From Parachlamydiaceae bacterium (lineage in GTDB: Bacteria; Chlamydiota; Chlamydiia; Chlamydiales; Parachlamydiaceae): a stretch of DNA of 11,520 bases. Of this stretch, positions 7,140 through 11,520 are shown piece after piece. The translations under genes and the position numbers were made by a program. Each line of letters opens with the position of its first letter. Position 1 is the stretch's first letter. The stretch lies in the NCBI GenBank assembly GCA_030679615.1, contig JAUXSJ010000011.1, forward strand, positions 1 to 11,520. The letters run 5' to 3'. The notes under the pieces were generated by a model that did not search any database, had not been told where the DNA came from, and saw only the letters and a program-made list of their open reading frames with translations.

Positions 7140-7290
7140 CCGAGCTTCGACAAGTCGAAGCATATGAAAGCGGTGACAAGTCACGCGCACTCCAAATTTG
7201 ATAAATTTCTGAATAAAATTCATTCATGATACAATGTGGAGTGCGGTGACTTGTCACCGCTTTCATAAGCTTTGACTTGTCAAAGCTCGG
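7140..7290. mobile_element. MITE-like palindromic element with nested hairpins, 151 bp
   Basis: The left arm 7140-7194 (CCGAGCTTCGACAAGTCGAAG...GCGCACTCCA) and right arm 7237-7290 are inverted copies with a 42-bp AT-rich centre. The differences are telling. The inner hairpin reads CTTCGACAAGTCGAAG on the left and CTTTGACAAGTCAAAG in the right arm read inverted, a paired change that keeps the stem. The left arm also has one extra base in GTCACGCGC against GTCACCGC. There is no coding capacity. It lies between the 3' end of the peptidase gene and the promoter of paralogue C. A solo half copy is at 3651-3705. Confidence 0.75.
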
Positions 7291-7349
7291 AGCTATGGCT
7301 AGAATCAACTTATATTAGGCATCGTTTTAAGATCAATTTATTTAAACGA

Positions 7350-9173
7350 CTATTCTTCTAATTCTTGATAAATAAACGTCAATATATCCGCCCTTTCATT
7401 AATCCAATCTACAGACTTAGCCGAGTTATGTCCTCCATTTGAATTTAAACGAAGAAGCATTTTATCTTTCCCATGTACACTTTGAAGGGTCATTAAATAC
7501 TTATAACTATGTGAAGGTACAACACGATCATCAGTTTCAGATGCACACACTAAAATGGATGGATACTTTACTCCTTCACGTACGTTATGACAAGGAGAGT
7601 ATTTTTTTAAATAAGCATAATCATGAGGATCATCTGGATTTCCATGTTCCTGAATCCAAAAACGACCAACTGTAAAAAGATGAAATCGCAGCATATTTAA
7701 TAAACCTACTTCAACAACCGCAGCTCCAAATAAATCAGGACGTTGATTGACTGAAGCTGCAACTAATAATCCTCCACTGCTTGCTCCAGTAATGGCTAAA
7801 CGCGAAGGTGTTGTATAATAATTTTCTATTAACCATTCAGCTCCAGCTATAAAATCATCAAAAGAATTTTGTTTATTCTCCCTCATGCCTCCCTGATGCC
7901 ACGGTTCTCCATATTCCTCTCCCCCTCTAATATTTGCTAAAGCAAATACCCCTCCTCTTTTTAGCCACAGCATTTGAGCTGGATTGAAGATCGGGTAACT
8001 ACTAATCCCATAGGCTCCATAGCCGGTTAACAGAACTTGATTGTTACCATCCAATTTAATGCCTTTTTTATGTGCAATAAACATCGGAACTTTTGTTCCG
8101 TCTTTACTACGATAAAAAATTTGTTTGAGTTCAAAATCATTCGAATCAATATCTAAAATTGGTTTTTTAAAAATTTCAATGGCACCGGTTTTTAAACTAA
8201 ATCGATAAATGCACGGTGGCTGAAAAAAATGAGAGAATGAGAAAAAAACTTCTCCATGCATTTCTTTTGTATTCTGATTAATTTTATTAAGAGATACTTT
8301 TCCGATACCGGGGAGTTGAATATGCTGCTTGATTTTTCCTTGTTGATCGTAGAGTACAACATTATTTGTCACATTTTGTGAATAAATTGTAAAAAAATAA
8401 TCATCAATTGGCGCAATCGTTTCGATAATATATTCGCTCTCAGAAATAACGTCCTTTTTTGCAAAGTGTTTGTCACTGATGTCCACAGAAATGACTTTTC
8501 TAAAAAGAGCATCTTTATTTGTGAGAAAAAATAAGGTTGTTCCCTTACTGCAAATAAACCAATAGCTAGCTCCATCGCAAGGAATGATTGTGGTGGGCTT
8601 TAAATCTGAAGACGCAAGATCAATAAAGCTAATCGTATTGGGGCCACAGGATCCATTAAAAGCATCGATAATCAGATATCGATTTTCAGAATTAATAAAA
8701 GGTGTATATCCAACACTACCATCATTTTTATCTTGATAAACTAGTCGATCCTTTTCTTGATTTGTTCCTAAAGCGTGGTATTGAACGCTATGACCTTCAT
8801 CATCAAATTGAGAATAAAAAAATCCTAGGTTTTGAGCATCCCAAACAATGGGTGAAAATTTAATGTTTTCAATTGTATCTGCTAATTCTACTTTGGATAC
8901 CAAATCGATGACTCGACAGGTCATCCAATCGGATCCCTTATGAGTTTTTTCATAAGCTAAATATCGACCATTTGGACTCATAACAAAGTTTTCAATGCAA
9001 AAGGAATTTGAATCAGATAAATTTGGATTAAGGATAACATCAGGATTTTCTTCCATCCCTTTTTGCATATATAAGACGGCTTGTTCTTCGCCCGGATTTT
9101 TTTTCGTGTAAAAATAAGATTCACCACTTTTCATGGGAATCGTATAAACATCAAAATTTATGAGATTTTGCAA
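7350..9173 (-). CDS. Prolyl oligopeptidase family (S9A) serine peptidase body
   Basis: The enzyme would cleave peptides after proline. The frame gives 607 residues from an unconvincing TTG at 9173: a beta-propeller-like N-terminal half (about 1-350) and an alpha/beta-hydrolase half (about 350-600). The catalytic triad is complete: Ser465 in GASSGG (family consensus GGSNGG), Asp548 in TDDRVVPSHS, and His582 in GGHNSAKS. Also typical are GYGAYG near 384-389 and the ANIRGGEEYGEPWHQGG stretch near 413-429. Family members have about 680-710 residues; here the first 63 codons, with the signal peptide, lie upstream in the same frame beyond a TAG at 9285-9287. The open frame itself begins just after that TAG, but the first ATG codons are far inside and no Shine-Dalgarno sequence precedes the TTG. 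So the gene may be dead, read through at low level, or made as a cytoplasmic short form. All triad residues being intact suggests recent damage or a sequencing error. Confidence 0.88.
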   Translation of the reverse strand: MQNLINFDVYTIPMKSGESYFYTKKNPGEEQAVLYMQKGMEENPDVILNPNLSDSNSFCIENFVMSPNGRYLAYEKTHKGSDWMTCRVIDLVSKVELADTIENIKFSPIVWDAQNLGFFYSQFDDEGHSVQYHALGTNQEKDRLVYQDKNDGSVGYTPFINSENRYLIIDAFNGSCGPNTISFIDLASSDLKPTTIIPCDGASYWFICSKGTTLFFLTNKDALFRKVISVDISDKHFAKKDVISESEYIIETIAPIDDYFFTIYSQNVTNNVVLYDQQGKIKQHIQLPGIGKVSLNKINQNTKEMHGEVFFSFSHFFQPPCIYRFSLKTGAIEIFKKPILDIDSNDFELKQIFYRSKDGTKVPMFIAHKKGIKLDGNNQVLLTGYGAYGISSYPIFNPAQMLWLKRGGVFALANIRGGEEYGEPWHQGGMRENKQNSFDDFIAGAEWLIENYYTTPSRLAITGASSGGLLVAASVNQRPDLFGAAVVEVGLLNMLRFHLFTVGRFWIQEHGNPDDPHDYAYLKKYSPCHNVREGVKYPSILVCASETDDRVVPSHSYKYLMTLQSVHGKDKMLLRLNSNGGHNSAKSVDWINERADILTFIYQELEE

Positions 9174-9362
9174 AGAAGGTTTAAGTTCATTTTCGATTTT
9201 TTTTGATGTAATGTAATCTTTAAAAATTATTTTTTGTTCGCTAATCCAATCAATTGTTCGAGAATCATTTGGATTTTCTAACCACTAATAAGGATTATCT
9301 GGATTGTTAGCAAATAAAGATGTAAAGAAAGCAAAACAAAAAATTAAAAATTTGAATTTCAT
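9174..9362 (-). pseudogene. Detached 5' end of the prolyl oligopeptidase gene with signal peptide and in-frame TAG
   Basis: From ATG at 9362 the frame reads MKFKFLIFCFAFFTSLFA, a good Sec signal peptide with likely cleavage after SLFA. It then reads NNPDNPY, stop (TAG, codon 26, 9287-9285), and WLENPNDSRTIDWISEQK. It joins the peptidase frame at 9173 with no frame change (189 bases, 63 codons). NPY-x-WLE is the family's conserved N-terminal 'DPYRWLED' motif, so the stop replaced one residue inside a motif. One base change from CAG, AAG or TTG would make it. With this part the gene would encode 670 residues, the normal family size, as an exported enzyme. The gene also ends in TAG, which argues against TAG being reassigned. 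Confidence 0.8.
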
Positions 9363-9464
9363 GAAGTTTACCAAAAATATTGGATTGATTATTTTGAGCT
9401 AAAAATATCTATTTGAAGAATTTATTTTATAGAAATTGGAAGTTATTATCCAGTACACAATCGT

Positions 9465-9490
9465 ATGTAAATAATTTTTATTATTTACAT
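9465..9490. repeat. Perfect AT-rich inverted repeat between the peptidase gene and paralogue D
   Basis: ATGTAAATAAT at 9465-9475 and ATTATTTACAT at 9480-9490 form an 11-bp perfect stem with a TTTT loop. It lies 22 bp past the stop of paralogue D and about 100 bp before the peptidase ATG. It has no U-run on the minus strand, so it is a weak terminator candidate for D; it could equally be an operator-like site. Confidence 0.4.
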
Positions 9491-9512
9491 GATTTTAATT
9501 AGATTTATTTTT

Positions 9513-11036
9513 TTAATTCATTTTATTAAATTTAAAGTCGACACTCCATTTCATAAACATGTTTTTCCATTCATTAGAATTTAGATGAATTTTTTTAATA
9601 TTTTTTTCTAATTCTTGGCATTCAATTTGAGCTCGTGAAAAGAGAAAATGAAGATCAAAATTTTCTAGAACATTCAATGGAGTAATCTTTTTTTCTAGCC
9701 AAAAACTTTGTGCATTTTTAATCACTTCGTCAGAAATATTAATGTGATATTTTGTATTATCATTTTTCCAATTAAATGGTTGTTTGTTGCATATACTGTC
9801 GAAATGATTTTTTATATTTGATTGATCTAAAGAAGGATAGATAATTCCAAAAAACACATTTGAACTTATTTGTTTAATGTTTTTAGAGTCAGAGGATCGG
9901 CTGCAAAAAAGCTTGAGATAACTTTTAGGTAATAATTCGGTTTTTAACAACATTTTAAATAATTTATGCGGGAAAACACAACTAGGAATTTGATGGATCT
10001 TAAATGCACGGGCATTTTTAAAAGCGGATAAGATTTGATTCATTTCAAATCTAAATTCTTTTAATGGTAAATCAAAACTCCATCTACTCATTGTTTTAAC
10101 TTGAGAATATTCGTCTTTGTTAAAAATTTTAATAATATTTTTATATTCAATTAAAGATTTAGGATTACCCTGATAAAACTGATCAAAAAATTTAAGAGTC
10201 CGAAATAATTCTTCAGATGAAAATTTTCCATATTGTTTTTTGAATAAAATACGCACTCCTTTAACAACTTCCCAGATACTTCTATCAGCCAAACGAAAAT
10301 TTAGTTGTTGTGGAAAAGGAGTCACATCGCCATACCCAAGTACATTTCTAAGCATTGCCTGTGTTTTTTGTTTTTGCAAATTTCCAAAATGACAAGGAAC
10401 TTGAATCACTAATTCACGTGGACAAGCTTTTGTTTGATCTAAAAAAAGTAGCATAAAGTTTGATGAATAGATGTGACTACGTATGTGAATGGATAATTTA
10501 TTAATTGGACCGTAAAAATTTATAATCAATGGTCTGATAATGTTGCAAAATTGTTCCCAAGGATATTTCAAAGTGTTTGAACGAATAATTATTTCTGCTT
10601 CTCTATCTAGAGATACGGAATTGTTTTCACTTTCTAGATACTCTAGTAAATCTAATTTGACATATTCATAATGTCTAAAAACTAATAGTAGCCATTTAAA
10701 TTTGTGGACACAATATTTTAAATCTGATTCTTGAACCACTTCATCAAGATTCACAAAATGATTAGAAATTAAGGAACACAATTGTTGAGTTAGTTTCTGT
10801 TCATTAACGAGATTGTTTATTTCTTCCTCAATAATGGCTTTTGCAAACAGCTTATAGATTGATTCGAAGTTTGCGGTTAACTTAAATAGAGTGCACTCAT
10901 TTAAATTGCTTGTGTTATTTATATAAGAGTTAGCTAAGGAGATACTTGAAGTAATCATCTGATTTAATTCAGGTTTTATATTTTCATTAAATGGAAGGTA
11001 AGGATTTTGTGATAAGCCTGAAAGATTTATCGTCAT
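9513..11036 (-). CDS. Paralogue D of the ~500-residue family
   Basis: Function unknown; 507 residues from ATG at 11036 (MTINLSG), with no clear Shine-Dalgarno sequence. Blocks: HKFKWLLLV near 111-119 with EYVKL, YPWEQFC near 158-164 followed by PLIINFYGPI, FLDQTKACPREL near 198-209, FGNLQKQKTQAMLRNVLGYG near 217-236, ELFRTLKFFDQFYQGNPKSLIEY near 276-298, ISSNVFFGIIYPSL near 390-403, and SRAQIECQELE plus WKNMFMKWSVDF at the C-terminus. Residues about 345-405 are the part of the family that most resembles a BTB domain (PHKLFKMLLK.E..P......... then SSNVFFGIIYPSL), but the match is faint. D shares features with both C (the FGN...TQA.LR segment) and B (YQGNPK.LIEY), so it may be nearest the ancestral form. 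The peptidase gene separates it from A-C, and its upstream DNA does not resemble theirs. Confidence 0.85.
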   Translation of the reverse strand: MTINLSGLSQNPYLPFNENIKPELNQMITSSISLANSYINNTSNLNECTLFKLTANFESIYKLFAKAIIEEEINNLVNEQKLTQQLCSLISNHFVNLDEVVQESDLKYCVHKFKWLLLVFRHYEYVKLDLLEYLESENNSVSLDREAEIIIRSNTLKYPWEQFCNIIRPLIINFYGPINKLSIHIRSHIYSSNFMLLFLDQTKACPRELVIQVPCHFGNLQKQKTQAMLRNVLGYGDVTPFPQQLNFRLADRSIWEVVKGVRILFKKQYGKFSSEELFRTLKFFDQFYQGNPKSLIEYKNIIKIFNKDEYSQVKTMSRWSFDLPLKEFRFEMNQILSAFKNARAFKIHQIPSCVFPHKLFKMLLKTELLPKSYLKLFCSRSSDSKNIKQISSNVFFGIIYPSLDQSNIKNHFDSICNKQPFNWKNDNTKYHINISDEVIKNAQSFWLEKKITPLNVLENFDLHFLFSRAQIECQELEKNIKKIHLNSNEWKNMFMKWSVDFKFNKMN

Positions 11037-11352
11037 TAAATTTTTAACCAGAGATTTAATTTTGTGTGTGATTAGAAAAATAATTAATATTAGATTTAGA
11101 GTTATCTTGGAAGAGATTTTAGAAATCGTTCAGTTAAAGGTGTTGATGAAATCTCATTTCACTTGATATTTAGAGTTAAAGTTTTTTAACTTCATTGCAT
11201 TTAAATTTATTTATCTATTCGTAAAAGCCTTCAGAGCATTCTTTGGAGTGCTAAGGCCCTGCCCTTACAGATGGACACATCTTTTTCTTAACAACAACAT
11301 TGATTAACGATTTTTTTGTAAATCAATAATGTTAAGTAATTACTGGGCATAG
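11037..11352. other. Intergenic region upstream of paralogue D
   Basis: No gene is visible. It contains a small hairpin AGTTAAA/TTTAACT near 11174-11192 and a short GC-richer patch near 11230-11270 (GCATTCTTTGGAGTGC) that recalls the GGAGTGC end of the 7140-7290 element. An imperfect inverted repeat runs from about 11289 to 11336 (CTTAAC...CATTGATT with AATCAATAATGTTAAG, T-run in the loop). No promoter for D is clear enough to place. Confidence 0.35.
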
Positions 11353-11499
11353 CCGTTACTCCTTGAAAACAATTTAACGCAGAGGCGGAGAGACAGGGAG
11401 ACGCAGAGAAGAAAGTTTATAATTATATTGTTTAAATGTTCTTCCCTGCGTCTCTCTGTCTCTCCGTCTCTGCGTTAAATTGTTTTCAAGGAGTAACGG
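11353..11499. mobile_element. MITE-like palindrome with 61-bp arms (AACGCAGAG... type)
   Basis: Arms 11353-11413 (CCGTTACTCCTTGAAAACAA..., then TTAACGCAGAG and GGAGAGACAGGGAGACGCAG) and 11439-11499 are inverted copies agreeing at 58 of 61 positions around a 25-bp AT-rich loop. All three differences are A/G transitions. Similarity continues just outside, since CATAG on the left corresponds to GATAGA on the right with one indel. There is no coding capacity. The 'ACGCAGAGACGGAGAGACAG' flavour resembles palindromic repeats dispersed in several unrelated bacterial genomes. The window ends in A8 shortly after it. Confidence 0.75.
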
Positions 11500-11520
11500 T
11501 CTATCGGACTATAAAAAAAA

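Noticed and set aside
7041..7229. Plus-strand open frame of 62 codons
   Set aside because: It runs antisense through the promoter region of paralogue C and into the palindromic element. In the homologous region upstream of A the frames are kept only by compensating indels, and the tail is repeat sequence.
7439..7675. Plus-strand open frame inside the peptidase gene
   Set aside because: Antisense shadow of the catalytic domain, which is clearly coding on the minus strand.
8369..8575. Minus-strand open frame of 68 codons inside the peptidase gene
   Set aside because: Out-of-frame shadow of the beta-propeller part of the peptidase.
9285..9287. TAG as pyrrolysine or a reassigned codon
   Set aside because: The same gene terminates with TAG, the site is within an N-terminal structural motif and not an active site, and nothing else in the window suggests reassignment.
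11288..11336. Rho-independent terminator
   Set aside because: The stem is imperfect and AT-rich, and the T-run lies in the loop, not after the stem, on either strand.
1..11520. tRNA, rRNA or other named RNA gene
   Set aside because: No GGTTCGAATCC-type T-arm with a cloverleaf context and no GC-rich conserved RNA block could be found by eye on either strand.

Overview
The window is strongly AT-rich, with long K/N/I/F/L-rich proteins and many palindromic repeats. It holds one recognisable housekeeping-type enzyme, a family S9 prolyl oligopeptidase. The rest is dominated by four copies of one unrecognised family of about 500 residues. This mix (low GC, a lineage-specific paralogue array, a leucine-rich-repeat-like scrap, decayed genes, many MITE-like palindromes) fits an amoeba-associated intracellular bacterium such as a Protochlamydia-like member of the Chlamydiae. 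That placement is inference; no marker gene is present.

Layout from left to right. Positions 2-1180 (+) hold an unrecognised gene that enters from the left edge and is cut by one in-frame TAA at 875-877, after which the same frame stays open for 100 more codons. Positions 1181-1488 are a junkyard: scraps of plus-strand coding sequence, a 43-bp copy of the 3' end of the paralogue family, and a degenerate repeat pair. A 356-bp MITE-like element with 55-bp terminal inverted repeats fills 1489-1844. Three paralogues, all on the minus strand, follow: A (1859-3412), B (3768-5267) and C (5476-6996). A solo half-palindrome lies between A and B, and the complete palindrome lies right of C. The prolyl oligopeptidase (7350-9362, minus) comes next; an in-frame TAG at codon 26 separates its signal peptide from its otherwise complete body. 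Paralogue D (9513-11036, minus) and a third palindromic element (11353-11499) close the window.

The paralogues share blocks along their whole length (KFKW, LPWEQFC..PLIINFYG, FLDQ..A.PKEL, YYQG, IIYPSL, SRAQIECQELE, WKNMF). A and C are the closest pair, and their similarity extends about 100 bp upstream, including a conserved TATAAT box. They look like a still-expanding family, possibly secreted effectors with a faint BTB-like C-terminal third; neither point is established. The peptidase is probably an unrelated gene that the expansion has surrounded. Two genes broken by a single stop, a leftover 3' end and several mobile palindromes make this a plastic, decaying region. No RNA genes, CRISPR arrays or transposases were seen.
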